DNA from: Nocardia sp. BSTN01
GTDB lineage: Bacteria; Actinomycetota; Actinomycetes; Mycobacteriales; Mycobacteriaceae
Direction of reading: 5' to 3'
Assembly (NCBI RefSeq): GCF_015354405.1
Contig: NZ_JADKYP010000003.1
Coordinates: 62,001-126,000 of the forward strand
Length of the DNA: 64,000 nucleotides
In this document: piece by piece, positions 48,828 through 57,304 of the stretch
Layout of the letters: each line of letters starts with the position of its first letter
Numbering within the stretch: position 1 is the first letter of the stretch
Program-made: the position numbers and the translations under genes
The notes under the pieces: model-generated
What the model was told of the DNA's origin: nothing
Seen by the model: the letters and a program-made list of their open reading frames with translations, nothing else
Database searches by the model: none

Positions 48828-49706
48828 TCAGCCGCGCGCCCATTCGTGACCCCAGTAGCTGTCGGCCGTCATCTCCTCCGCGACGTAGCCCTCGCCCACG
48901 AGCGTTCCCTCGCAACCGAATTCGAGGTCCCAGCCGCCCGGGGTGCGGACGTAGAAGGAGATCATCTTGTCGTTGGTGTGGCGGCCGAGTGTCGAGGACA
49001 GGTGGTAGCCCGCCTTCGTCACCCGGTCGAGCGCCCGGCCGACATCGTCGAGCGCGTCGACCTCCACCATCACGTGCACGATGCCGGGACCGTCGCCGCG
49101 GCCGCCGGGAATCAGCGCCAGGCTGTGGTGGCGGGGATTGACACCCATGAACCGGATCCAGATCGGATGGTCGGGCGGACCGACCCGGAACGAACCGCGC
49201 GAGGCGAAGTCCAGCACCTCGGTGTAGAACTGCCGCGCCGCCTCGATATCGGGCACCGGCAGCACGACGTGGCCGAGCCCCAGATCACCGGAGACGAAAC
49301 GGTTACCGTACTTGCCGACCACCGGACTGTGGTCGAGCAGAGGGCCGTGGAAGACCTCGATGGTGAATCCGGCGGGATCGGTGAAGCTGATCGCCTCCTC
49401 GACGTGCCGCGCGGCGGATTCGGCCAAGGACAGCTCGGTGACCTCGATTCCGGCCGCGGCGAGGGTTTCGCGCACCAGCGTCAGCGAACGCCGGTCGGCG
49501 ACCTGCCAGCCGAGGGCGATCACCTCGTCGCGATCGCCCGGAACCAATTCCAGGCGGTAGGTGTGCTCATCCGTCCGCAGGTAGATCGATTCGGGGTTGG
49601 GCCCCGACCCTTCGGCGAATCCGATGGTGTCGAAGGCGAATTCACGCCATTCGGCGACATCGGCGATCTGCGCCCGGACATATCCGAGCGAGCTGACGGC
49701 GGCCAT
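48828..49706 (-). CDS. hsaC: Extradiol ring-cleavage dioxygenase, HsaC-like
   Basis: 292 residues, two VOC-type domains. Probable Fe(II) ligands are H146 (GLGHVVLP), H211 (IVHVMVE) and E262 (DLEFG). Type I extradiol dioxygenases of this size cleave biphenyl-diols or, in mycobacteriales, the 3,4-DHSA catechol from steroid A-ring. The kshA/kshB neighbours favour the steroid substrate. ATG 49706 has AAGGAG 5-6 nt upstream; the frame continues upstream but into kshB. Last gene of the hsaB-kshA-(small)-kshB-hsaC operon. Confidence 0.88.
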   Translation of the reverse strand: MAAVSSLGYVRAQIADVAEWREFAFDTIGFAEGSGPNPESIYLRTDEHTYRLELVPGDRDEVIALGWQVADRRSLTLVRETLAAAGIEVTELSLAESAARHVEEAISFTDPAGFTIEVFHGPLLDHSPVVGKYGNRFVSGDLGLGHVVLPVPDIEAARQFYTEVLDFASRGSFRVGPPDHPIWIRFMGVNPRHHSLALIPGGRGDGPGIVHVMVEVDALDDVGRALDRVTKAGYHLSSTLGRHTNDKMISFYVRTPGGWDLEFGCEGTLVGEGYVAEEMTADSYWGHEWARG

Positions 49707-49734
49707 GTGCACTCCTTGCAAGGGATCGGGTGGT

Positions 49735-50910
49735 TCAGGAATAACTGATCGAAACGTCGTCGGTGACCGGTACCGCCTGACAGGCCAGCACATAGCCCTC
49801 GGCGAGATCCTCCTCCTCGAGGACCTCGTTGCGGCGCATGGACACCTCGCCGGACACCACCCGGCACACGCAGGCGCTGCATGCGCCCTCGCGGCACGAA
49901 TACGGCGCCTCGAGGCCCGCGGCCAGCAATGTGTCCAACAGGACCTGGCGGCGCGGCCAGGCCATCCGGTGATTCTCGCCGTCCAGTTCCACCTCGACGT
50001 GCGCCGAGTCGGCGAGATCGGCAGGGTCGGCGGGGTCGCTCACCGGAGCCGCCGCCTCGAACGGATTGCCGGTCAAGGAGACGAACTTCTCCATGTGCAC
50101 GCGCCGGCGGTCGGCGCCGTGCGCGGCCATCGCGGCGCCGACGGCATCCATGAACGGCCCCGGACCACAGACGAACGTCTCACGGTCAGCCCAGTGGCGC
50201 ACCAGCGCGGACAGTTGCGGCACGCTGGGCAGGCCCTGCACCGATTCCAGCCAGTGCAGCACCTGCAGCCGATCCGGATGCGCCGCAGCGAGTTCGGCGA
50301 GTTCCGCGGCGAAGATCACCGACGATTCGTCGCGATTGGCGTAGATCAGGGAGCAGTGCCCGCTGCCCCGCGCCAGCGCCGATTTCAGGATCGACAACAC
50401 CGGAGTGATGCCGCTACCCCCGGCGAACAGCAGCAGATCCGTATCCAGCGAGGCCGGGGTGAACAGTCCGGCGGGCGGCAGCACCTGCAAACTCTCCCCG
50501 GCGACGGCGTTGTCGCACAACCAGTTCGACGCATATCCGGCCGCCGTGCGTTTGACGGTGACCTTCAGCGGACCGTCCTCGTGCGGTGCGCTCGACAGCG
50601 AATAGCACCGGCTCACCGAACCGGTCAGTTCGCTGGGGATGCGCACAGTGAGGAATTGCCCGGGCCGATAGCCGAACCGCTCGGCGTGTTCGGGCCGCGG
50701 CGCCAATTCGAGCGAGACCGCGTCCGCGGTTTCGCGCACCACCCGGACGATCTCGACGACAACCGGATCGGCCGGCGCCCCGGCGGCCGCCGCGACGCCG
50801 TCCGCGGATTCGCCGCCGGTTGCCGAGTCACGCGGGCCGGCATCCTCGCGCGACGTGCGCGGTTCACGCACGTCGAGTTCGATCGCCGTATCCATCGAGC
50901 ACCACCACAT
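49735..50910 (-). CDS. kshB: 3-ketosteroid 9-alpha-hydroxylase reductase (KshB-like)
   Basis: 391 residues. FAD site RCYSLSS (101-107), NAD site GGSGITP (164-170), CGPGPFM (248-254), then a plant-type [2Fe-2S] domain with Cys339, 344, 347 and 377. It passes electrons from NADH to the Rieske oxygenase KshA. A disordered N-terminus of about 45 residues precedes the FAD domain; start could be ATG 50910 or ATG 50895, neither with a strong Shine-Dalgarno. Could also serve another Rieske oxygenase (Hmp-like), but kshA is 290 bp away in the same operon. Confidence 0.88.
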   Translation of the reverse strand: MWWCSMDTAIELDVREPRTSREDAGPRDSATGGESADGVAAAAGAPADPVVVEIVRVVRETADAVSLELAPRPEHAERFGYRPGQFLTVRIPSELTGSVSRCYSLSSAPHEDGPLKVTVKRTAAGYASNWLCDNAVAGESLQVLPPAGLFTPASLDTDLLLFAGGSGITPVLSILKSALARGSGHCSLIYANRDESSVIFAAELAELAAAHPDRLQVLHWLESVQGLPSVPQLSALVRHWADRETFVCGPGPFMDAVGAAMAAHGADRRRVHMEKFVSLTGNPFEAAAPVSDPADPADLADSAHVEVELDGENHRMAWPRRQVLLDTLLAAGLEAPYSCREGACSACVCRVVSGEVSMRRNEVLEEEDLAEGYVLACQAVPVTDDVSISYS

Positions 50911-50944
50911 CCATTTCTCTGCCGTTCATTCAGCTTCCTGCGCG

Positions 50945-51184
50945 TCAGGCCACGGTCCGGCCGCGGGTGCGCACATCGACATCGCGGGTACTCACGCTCA
51001 CCTGCCCCGACGCCACCGCAGCATCGATGCTGTCGCGCAGGGCGGCGCAGGTGTGCGCACCCGGCGCCGACAGTTCGGTACACGCGCGCATCGCCGACCG
51101 GCTCCACTGCACGCTCGTATGCTGTGGGCTGAACTTCTCCACCAGCACGCATGTTCCGCAGGATCGGCACGAAACCTCGTCCAT
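50945..51184 (-). CDS. Small Cys-motif protein between kshA and kshB
   Basis: 79 residues. The N-terminus reads MDEVSCRSCGTCVLVEKF: a CxxCxxC cluster (Cys6, Cys9, Cys12), with further Cys near residues 31 and 41 (MRACTEL, AHTCAALRD). ATG 51184 lies 11 bp after the kshA stop, with GAGAG upstream. The cluster could bind zinc or an iron-sulfur centre. It is placed between oxygenase and reductase genes of the same enzyme, which suggests a maturation or electron-transfer helper. No family recognised. Confidence 0.65.
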   Translation of the reverse strand: MDEVSCRSCGTCVLVEKFSPQHTSVQWSRSAMRACTELSAPGAHTCAALRDSIDAAVASGQVSVSTRDVDVRTRGRTVA

Positions 51185-51195
51185 CGCGATGACTC

Positions 51196-52338
51196 TCAGC
51201 CCGCCACGGCCTGCTCGGCCCGCTTGGCGAGGTTCTCCGCGACCTCTGCCTCCCAGGCGGTGACCGCGCGAGTGGTGTCGACCTCGAATTCGAAGCGCGC
51301 GGTCATCTCCTCCGAGATGTCGGCGACGTCGGTGTAGAACTGCTCGTACCAGCGACGCAGCTGATAGACCGGCCCGTCCTCCTCGCACAGCAGCGGATTG
51401 TTGATGCGCGACTTGCGTTTCCAGATCGCCGCATCCTGTTCGAACCCCTTGCCGAGACCGCCGACGAAGGCCGCCGCGATCTGCTCGGCCTGCTCCGCCG
51501 ACACGCCGTCCGGCTTCTTCGCGATGGCGCCGTACTGCAGGACGAACCGGTTCTCGGTGATCGGATAGTGGCAGTTGATCAGGTAGCCCTCGACCGTGAG
51601 TCCGGCACTCTCGCTGCGCAGATAGTCGATCATGTAGGAGGGACCGTAGTACGACGCCTCCGAATGCAGAGTGTTCTTGCCGCCCAACGCCTTCGCGGTC
51701 GCGCCCATCATGTCCTCGCGCGAGATCGAGGTCATGTACTGGCTGGCGATATGACCCTCGAACACGTTGTTGAAGAAGGTCGGGAAGCCGTAGTGCACGT
51801 AGAAGAAGTGCGCCATGTCGACGACGTTGTCGACCACCTCGCGGCAGTTGGCCTCGACGATCATCGAGTTCCAGGTCCAGTCGGTCCAGCCGTCGTCGTA
51901 GGCGGCGTCGACGCGCGGGATGGTGATGTCGGCGGGCGGCTGCTTACCCTCGGGATCGTTCCAGACGAACAGTTGCTTGTTCTGCTCCAGCGTCGGCCAC
52001 GCCTTGGTGCGCGCCAGCGGGGGCACCCTGCGCGCGTACGGAATTCCGGTGCACTTGCCCTTCCCGTTCCACCGCCAGTCGTGGAAGGGACAGGCCAGCG
52101 AATCGCCCTTGACGGTGCCGTCGGCGAGATTGCCGCCCATATGCGGGCAGTAGGCGTTGAGGACGTTGAGCGTGCCGTCCTCGCCGGCGAAGACGACCAG
52201 TTCGGTGCCGAAGGCGGCGACGGTGTGCGGCTTGCCGTCGCGGAAGGAGTCCGCCAGGCCCAGGCAGTGCCAGCCGCGGGCGAACCGGGTGGGCGGTGCG
52301 CCGGCGTCGATGACCCGCACTTCGCTGTCGCTGTTCAT
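51196..52338 (-). CDS. kshA: 3-ketosteroid 9-alpha-hydroxylase oxygenase (KshA)
   Basis: 380 residues. Rieske [2Fe-2S] ligands C64, H66, C83, H86 (YCPHMGGN, ACPFHDW). Mononuclear iron ligands H177 and H182 with bridging D174 in NVVDMAHFFYVHYGF. Closely follows the KshA pattern: it hydroxylates C9 of 3-ketosteroids, which opens ring B after 1,2-dehydrogenation. GGAGG lies a few bases before ATG 52338. A 200-bp gap separates it from hsaB, holding a CGATCGCGATCG palindrome but no clear promoter. Confidence 0.93.
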   Translation of the reverse strand: MNSDSEVRVIDAGAPPTRFARGWHCLGLADSFRDGKPHTVAAFGTELVVFAGEDGTLNVLNAYCPHMGGNLADGTVKGDSLACPFHDWRWNGKGKCTGIPYARRVPPLARTKAWPTLEQNKQLFVWNDPEGKQPPADITIPRVDAAYDDGWTDWTWNSMIVEANCREVVDNVVDMAHFFYVHYGFPTFFNNVFEGHIASQYMTSISREDMMGATAKALGGKNTLHSEASYYGPSYMIDYLRSESAGLTVEGYLINCHYPITENRFVLQYGAIAKKPDGVSAEQAEQIAAAFVGGLGKGFEQDAAIWKRKSRINNPLLCEEDGPVYQLRRWYEQFYTDVADISEEMTARFEFEVDTTRAVTAWEAEVAENLAKRAEQAVAG

Positions 52339-52535
52339 GATTCCTCCGTCTCGATTGCGTTCGGCCTCGATCGCGATCGGCCTCGACTACCCGCCGGCCC
52401 AACCCGCCCCGGGTGATGACTCGATGCTCGCCATCGGAACGGGGGTCCGGCATGCGAAGTCCCACTGGCCGGGAGATCCGCTCCGCTTATCGGCAGCGAC
52501 GGCACGCCTCGGCGGCGCGGGCGGGTACGCACGCG

Positions 52536-53036
52536 TCAGTGCCCGTGCAGACGCTCGAACGAGGAACGGTAGAACAGCAGCGGCGCCTGGTCGGAATGTT
52601 CGGCCAGCGCGGTGACCCGGGCGATCACGATGGTGTGGTCGCCGCCGTCGACCTCGCGATCCAGCTCACAGTCGATACTGGCCAGCGCGCCGCTCAGGCG
52701 CGGCGCCCCGTTTCCGGACACCTCCCAGTCCACGCTGGCGAATTTGTCGGTGCCGCGGCGGGCCAGCGCGCGGCAGATCTCGTCCTGGTCGTGGGCCAGG
52801 ATGTTCACGCAGAATCGCCCCACCTCACGGATACGGGGCCACGACGTCGAGGTCCGCGCGGGGAAGAAGCAGACTCGGGGCGGGTCGAGGGACAACGACG
52901 AGAAGGACTGGCAGCTGAACCCGACCGGCTCGTCGCCGGACAGGGCGGTGATCACCGTGACCCCGGAGCAGAACCTGCTCAGCACGGATTTGAAGGTCGC
53001 CTCCGAGATCTCGTCCACCTGTACTACCGGCTCCAC
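52536..53036 (-). CDS. hsaB: Flavin reductase, HsaB-like
   Basis: 166 residues. DIM6/NTAB-type flavin reductase fold: FKSVLSRFCSGVTVITAL, FSCQSFSSLSLDPPRV, FCVNILAHDQDEICRALA, LLFYRSSFERL. HsaB supplies FMNH2 to the monooxygenase HsaA, whose candidate gene lies 9 kb away. Two GTG codons are possible: the one at 53042 is part of the Shine-Dalgarno (AAGGAGTG), so GTG 53036, 5 nt after AAGGAG, is chosen. Divergent from an IclR regulator. First gene of the kshA/kshB/hsaC operon. Confidence 0.85.
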   Translation of the reverse strand: MEPVVQVDEISEATFKSVLSRFCSGVTVITALSGDEPVGFSCQSFSSLSLDPPRVCFFPARTSTSWPRIREVGRFCVNILAHDQDEICRALARRGTDKFASVDWEVSGNGAPRLSGALASIDCELDREVDGGDHTIVIARVTALAEHSDQAPLLFYRSSFERLHGH

Positions 53037-53157
53037 GGCCACTCCTTGTTTCGGACAGACATATAGCTGTAAGTCATGACACCAGGTCGGGGGGAGCCCA
53101 CGTCAACAGCCAGGTCCGGTGAACGGGAGAGATTTCGGTAGCACTTACGTAGTTCCA

Positions 53158-53172
53158 CCGATTCGCGATCGG
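53158..53172. promoter_or_regulatory. Inverted repeat between hsaB and the IclR gene
   Basis: CCGAT-TCGCG-ATCGG with outer CCA/TGG-like flanks, in the 233-bp divergent promoter region. Candidate IclR or TetR (KstR-like) site; weak because arms are only 5 bp. Confidence 0.35.
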
Positions 53173-53269
53173 CGTGGTGGCAGCCACTGTGATAGGTGAC
53201 ACAAATGCCGAAACCGAACATGCCTAGTCGACATACTTCTAGTCTGCATATGAGCCAACGGAGGTACAT

Positions 53270-54112
53270 ATGACCGTCACCGTGCTGCCCTCCGCGGAAC
53301 GCACCACCCCCGCCACGCATCACGCGACGACGGGCGCCAGGGCTCATCGAGCCGGCGCGCCGATTCCGGTGTCGATGATCGAGCGGATGACGCTGATCCT
53401 GGACGCCTTCGACGCGAACACCCCGACGCTGACACTGCTGGAACTGGTCGAGCGGACCGGACTTCCGCGCTCGACGGTCCATCGCATCCTGGATCAGATG
53501 ATCCGGCTGCGCTGGCTGGCGCACTCCGCCGGGGGCTACCGCCTCGGCATGCGCACGCTGGAACTGGGCGGACTGACCGCGGACCACAACGAGATTCGCG
53601 ACGCGGTGAGCCCCCTGCTGCACGAGTTGTCGCAGCGTACGGGCATGGTGGGCCACCTGGCCGTGCTCGACGGTCGCGAGGTCGTCTACCTGGACAAGGC
53701 CGGCGGCCGCTTCGGCGCGGCACTGCCGACCCGGCTCGGCGGCCGGATGCCCGCGCACGCAACGGCTTTGGGCAAGGCGATGCTGGCGGCGCTGGAACCC
53801 ACCATCGCCGAGGCCGCGTTCCGCGGCCGGCTGCCCCGGCTCACTCCGCGCACTCTGGCCGAACCCGATGCGCTGCACCGCGAACTCGGGCAGATCCGGT
53901 TGCGCCAAGGCGTGGCGATCGACCGCGAGGAGGCCATGGTCGGCATCGCCTGCGTGGCCGCGCCGCTGCGTGGCCGCGGCGCCCCGCCGGCCGCGCTCTC
54001 GCTGTCGGGACGGGCCGAGGCGATGAGTTACGACCGGCTGGCCCGGGTCGTGCTCGAGGTCGTACACGAGGCCGGGCGGGCACTGTTTCCGCACCGTACC
54101 CGCTGGCGCTGA
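53270..54112 (+). CDS. IclR-family transcriptional regulator
   Basis: 280 residues. Winged helix: LTLLELVERTGLPRSTVHRILDQM; C-terminal IclR effector domain with GMVGHLAVLDGREVVYLDKA and RMPAHATALGKAMLAAL. GGAGG 5 nt before ATG 53270. Divergent from the hsaB-kshA-kshB-hsaC operon, so likely its regulator, sensing a ring-cleavage intermediate. KstR-type (TetR) control is usual for steroid genes, so IclR control here would be a variation. Confidence 0.9.
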   Translation: MTVTVLPSAERTTPATHHATTGARAHRAGAPIPVSMIERMTLILDAFDANTPTLTLLELVERTGLPRSTVHRILDQMIRLRWLAHSAGGYRLGMRTLELGGLTADHNEIRDAVSPLLHELSQRTGMVGHLAVLDGREVVYLDKAGGRFGAALPTRLGGRMPAHATALGKAMLAALEPTIAEAAFRGRLPRLTPRTLAEPDALHRELGQIRLRQGVAIDREEAMVGIACVAAPLRGRGAPPAALSLSGRAEAMSYDRLARVVLEVVHEAGRALFPHRTRWR

Positions 54113-54138
54113 TTTCGGATCCGCATATGACTGGGCGG

Positions 54139-54144
54139 TATAGT
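54139..54144 (+). promoter_or_regulatory. -10 box of the PadR gene
   Basis: TATAGT, exactly 6 nt before ATG 54151, indicating a leaderless transcript. Confidence 0.55.
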
Positions 54145-54150
54145 TCGGCG

Positions 54151-54777
54151 ATGACATCTGGCACCGATCTGCCGACCACCTCGTGGGCCGTGCTCGGGAT
54201 GCTTTCGCATGCGGACGAATTGTCCGGCTACGACCTGAAGAAGTGGGCGGACTGGAGTTTGCAGTTCTTCTACTGGAGCCCGTCGTTCAGCCAGATCTAC
54301 GCCGAACTCAAACGCCTCGAGAAGCACGGATACGTCACCTCGCGCACCGTGACCTCCGAGGACGGCGTGCGCGGCAAACGGATGTACGCGATCACCACCA
54401 GCGGCCGGGATGCCGTGGCGCACTGGGTCAATCATTCACCTGTGGAGGCGCCGGTACTGAAACACAGTGTCCTGCTGCGGGCCTGGCTCGGACATCTGGC
54501 CGAGCCGGAGCGGCTGCGCGAAATCCTCACCGCGCATATCGATTACGCGGAGAAGATGCGCCGCCGCGCCGCCGCCGACGCCGAGGGTTCCGACGCCAAC
54601 CCGGATTGGGCCTTCCCCAGCGCGGTGTTGCGCTGGTGCATCCGGCACTACGAGGCGGAGCGCCAACTGGCCGAGGATCTGCTCGACGATCTGGAGGCGT
54701 TGAACAAGCGCGGGCGGCTGCCCCGCAATCGCGAGGCGCCGCTCGCACCGCCGAAGTCGAAGGCTCGTCCGCGATAG
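54151..54777 (+). CDS. PadR-family transcriptional regulator
   Basis: 208 residues. PadR HTH: WAVLGMLSHADELSGYDLKK, SFSQIYAELKRLEKHGYVTS and GKRMYAITTSGRDAVAHWV, with a C-terminal helical dimer domain. ATG 54151 is chosen over ATG 54127 because TATAGT lies 6 nt before it and neither has a Shine-Dalgarno. PadR members often respond to phenolic compounds. Its target is not obvious; the neighbouring catabolic genes are candidates. Confidence 0.88.
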   Translation: MTSGTDLPTTSWAVLGMLSHADELSGYDLKKWADWSLQFFYWSPSFSQIYAELKRLEKHGYVTSRTVTSEDGVRGKRMYAITTSGRDAVAHWVNHSPVEAPVLKHSVLLRAWLGHLAEPERLREILTAHIDYAEKMRRRAAADAEGSDANPDWAFPSAVLRWCIRHYEAERQLAEDLLDDLEALNKRGRLPRNREAPLAPPKSKARPR

Positions 54778-54803
54778 CGCACAGGACCGGCGCGGATCCG
54801 TCG

Positions 54804-55466
54804 CTACACTCGCCGGATCCGGGCCAGCCAGGCGGCGGTATCCACGGTCCCGTTCTCGACCACGTTCAGTCCGGCGACCTGATCGGCGACCACCGGGGTG
54901 ACCCGGCCACGATAGGACGCGGGTCGCAGATCCTCCACTTCCCAACCCGCACCGAATGATTCACGCAACAGCCGATCACTGATGCGCGGCCCGAAACCCG
55001 GGTCGGTATCGGAGAGCGCCAGCACATGCACCAGACCACCCGGAGCACACAAGGTGTGCAGCGACCGGACATAGTCGGCGCGGGTGCCGGGATCCTCGCG
55101 GAAGATGTGGAACAGGGCGCTGTCGACGATCGTGTCGAAGACGCCGAGTTCGGCGGCCGCCGTGGGATCGGCGCCGAGCCGGACCGCATCCGCTACCCGG
55201 AAGCGCGCCGCGGGCACTCCCTTCGCGGCCGCGTTGCGCCGCGCGTATTCGACGGCGCTCGGCGACAGGTCGATCCCCAGCACCTCGTAGCCCAGGGCGG
55301 TGAGGGCGATGGTGTGCTCCCCCGCACCCGTTCCGACGTCGAGCACCCGCCCTCGGATCAACCCCTGGCGCTCCACTTCCACGATCGCCGGCTGCGGCTC
55401 ACCGATCACCCAGGGGGCGGTGTCGTCGTCGTAGACGGTGTTCCAGAACTCTGCGGCCTGTGTCAT
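54804..55466 (-). CDS. Class I SAM-dependent methyltransferase
   Basis: 220 residues. Motif I VLDVGTGAGEHTIAL, motif II GIDLSPSAVEYAR, and FDTIVDSALFHIF identify a class I fold. ATG 55466 is preferred (MTQAAEFWNTVY) over an ATG nine codons upstream. Substrate unknown; resembles small-molecule or thiol methyltransferases. Convergent with padR. Confidence 0.85.
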   Translation of the reverse strand: MTQAAEFWNTVYDDDTAPWVIGEPQPAIVEVERQGLIRGRVLDVGTGAGEHTIALTALGYEVLGIDLSPSAVEYARRNAAAKGVPAARFRVADAVRLGADPTAAAELGVFDTIVDSALFHIFREDPGTRADYVRSLHTLCAPGGLVHVLALSDTDPGFGPRISDRLLRESFGAGWEVEDLRPASYRGRVTPVVADQVAGLNVVENGTVDTAAWLARIRRV

Positions 55467-55613
55467 GACTCCAGCGTGCATCCTCAACCGCACTCGAGGT
55501 CAACGCCGGCGCCCGGGCCCCGGAATTCGTCGTCCCCAAAATCTCACTGAGCGGAACCCTTCCTAGCGAGGAGCGTTTCGGAATATTTCTATTAGGCATA
55601 CAGGAGGTGCACG

Positions 55614-56855
55614 ATGACCGGTGAACTCGATTCCATCCAGAACGCACTCGACGCCCTGGCCGCCGGCCGGCCCGTCGTGGTGGTCGACGACGAGGATCGG
55701 GAGAACGAAGGCGATCTCGTCCTGGCCGCGGAATTCGCGACCGCGCAGACCATCGGATTCCTGATCCGCCACACCAGCGGCGTGCTGTGCGTGCCGATGC
55801 CCGGCGCCGACCTCGACCGGCTCTCGCTACCCCCGATGACGGCGGTCAACGAGGACCCCAAGGGCACCGCCTACACCGTATCGGTCGACGCGGCCGCCGG
55901 CGTCAGCACGGGTATCTCGGCGGCCGACCGCGCACACACCATGCGACTGCTGGCCGATCCGCGCACCACCCCGGCCGACCTCACCCGCCCCGGGCACGTC
56001 TTCCCGCTGCGCGCGCATCCGCGCGGCGTACTGGGCCGGGCCGGGCACACCGAGGCGACCGTCGACCTGCTGCGCGCGGCCGGATTGCGGCCGGCGGGGG
56101 TGATCGCGGAAGTCGTCAACGACGACGGGTCGATGGCACGGTTGCCGCAGCTGCTGGTCTTCGCACGCGAGCACGGGCTGCCGATCATCTCCATCGCCGA
56201 CCTCATCGAATATCGAAAGCATCGCGAGCACACCGTCACCCGGCTCGCGCAGACTCGGCTGCCCACGCGCTACGGCGATTTCCAGGTCTTCGGCTACCGC
56301 GACGCCGACTCCGGCACCGAGCCGGTCGAACATCTCGCGCTGGTCTTCGGCGATCCGTCCGGAACCGAGGTCCTGGCCCGGCTGCATTCGGAATGCCTGA
56401 CCGGCGACGCCTTCGGCTCGCTGCGCTGCGATTGCGGTGAACAGCTCGACGCCGCACTGCGGGCGGTGGCCGCCGAGGGCCGCGGTGTGGTGGTGTATCT
56501 GCGGGGGCAGGAGGGGCGCGGCATCGGCCTGCTGAACAAATTGCGCGCCTACGAACTACAGGACGCCGGCGCCGACACCGTGGACGCGAATCTGCGCCTC
56601 GGGCTGCCGATCGATGCCCGCCGCTACGGCGCGGGCGCGCAGATCCTGAGCGATCTGGGTGTCGAATCGGTGCGGTTGCTGAGCAACAATCCGGATAAGC
56701 AGGCGGGCCTGCAGGCACACGGCATCGCGGTCACGCGCCGGATTCCGCTGCAGACCGACCCGACCGAGCACAACGTCCGCTACCTGCGCACCAAGCGGGA
56801 GCGGATGCGACACCAACTGGCCGGGCTCGACGTCGCCTCCGCTGCGGCGAACTGA
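55614..56855 (+). CDS. ribBA: Bifunctional DHBP synthase / GTP cyclohydrolase II
   Basis: 413 residues. RibB half: [19 protein letters not shown] and acidic site residues. RibA half: zinc ligands in [20 protein letters not shown] and [20 protein letters not shown]. Both enzymes start riboflavin synthesis. AGGAGG precedes ATG 55614. No other rib gene is near and no FMN riboswitch was seen upstream, so it may be an extra copy supporting the flavin-dependent enzymes around it. A comparable arrangement (ribA1 beside a flavin oxidoreductase) occurs in M. tuberculosis. Confidence 0.94.
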   Translation: MTGELDSIQNALDALAAGRPVVVVDDEDRENEGDLVLAAEFATAQTIGFLIRHTSGVLCVPMPGADLDRLSLPPMTAVNEDPKGTAYTVSVDAAAGVSTGISAADRAHTMRLLADPRTTPADLTRPGHVFPLRAHPRGVLGRAGHTEATVDLLRAAGLRPAGVIAEVVNDDGSMARLPQLLVFAREHGLPIISIADLIEYRKHREHTVTRLAQTRLPTRYGDFQVFGYRDADSGTEPVEHLALVFGDPSGTEVLARLHSECLTGDAFGSLRCDCGEQLDAALRAVAAEGRGVVVYLRGQEGRGIGLLNKLRAYELQDAGADTVDANLRLGLPIDARRYGAGAQILSDLGVESVRLLSNNPDKQAGLQAHGIAVTRRIPLQTDPTEHNVRYLRTKRERMRHQLAGLDVASAAAN

Positions 56856-56887
56856 AAATCCTTGTGCCGCAACAGAAACAAAGAGTT

Positions 56888-57298
56888 TCAGAGCCGATGT
56901 TCGGCCAGCCAGCGCCGGGCCCGCGTCGCCGAGGCGCGCGAGAGCCAGGCGTCCTGGACGACCTCGCGCAGTTCGTCGAGATCGAGTTCACCGATGTGGG
57001 CGCCACGCAGCAGTACCGATAGATGCCCGTCGAAATGAGCGGTGGTGAAGAACGGCGAATCCGGATCCTGAACGAGCGCACGCTTCTCCGATTCCGACGG
57101 CACCCAGAAGACGATCACATCGGGATACCGTTCGCCGGTGTCCGGATCGACGGCGTCCGGGCGTGGAGTGCGGAAGAAGATGAACGACTTGGCCCCGACC
57201 TGATAGACCGGATTGCCGCTCGATCCCCGCACCACCGTGACGTGCGGCATCGCGAGGGCGAGCTCGTCCACGTCCTCGATCCGCGCCCGGCGCGCCAT
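56888..57298 (-). CDS. MmcQ/YjbR-family protein
   Basis: 136 residues: IEDVDELALAMPHVTVVRGS, KSFIFFRTPRPDAVDP, DVIVFWVPSESEKRAL and FFTTAHFDGHLSVLLRG follow the YjbR pattern seen in actinobacterial YjbR/MmcQ proteins. Unknown function. Lies 6 bp after the LLM gene on the same strand, so it is co-transcribed. Confidence 0.82.
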   Translation of the reverse strand: MARRARIEDVDELALAMPHVTVVRGSSGNPVYQVGAKSFIFFRTPRPDAVDPDTGERYPDVIVFWVPSESEKRALVQDPDSPFFTTAHFDGHLSVLLRGAHIGELDLDELREVVQDAWLSRASATRARRWLAEHRL

Positions 57299-57304
57299 CC
57301 TCGC

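Noticed and set aside
53250-53273. Seven-codon frame MSQRRYI overlapping the iclR start
   Set aside because: The TAGTCT box is only 4 nt before it, so transcription would begin inside the frame; more likely just the iclR 5' leader.
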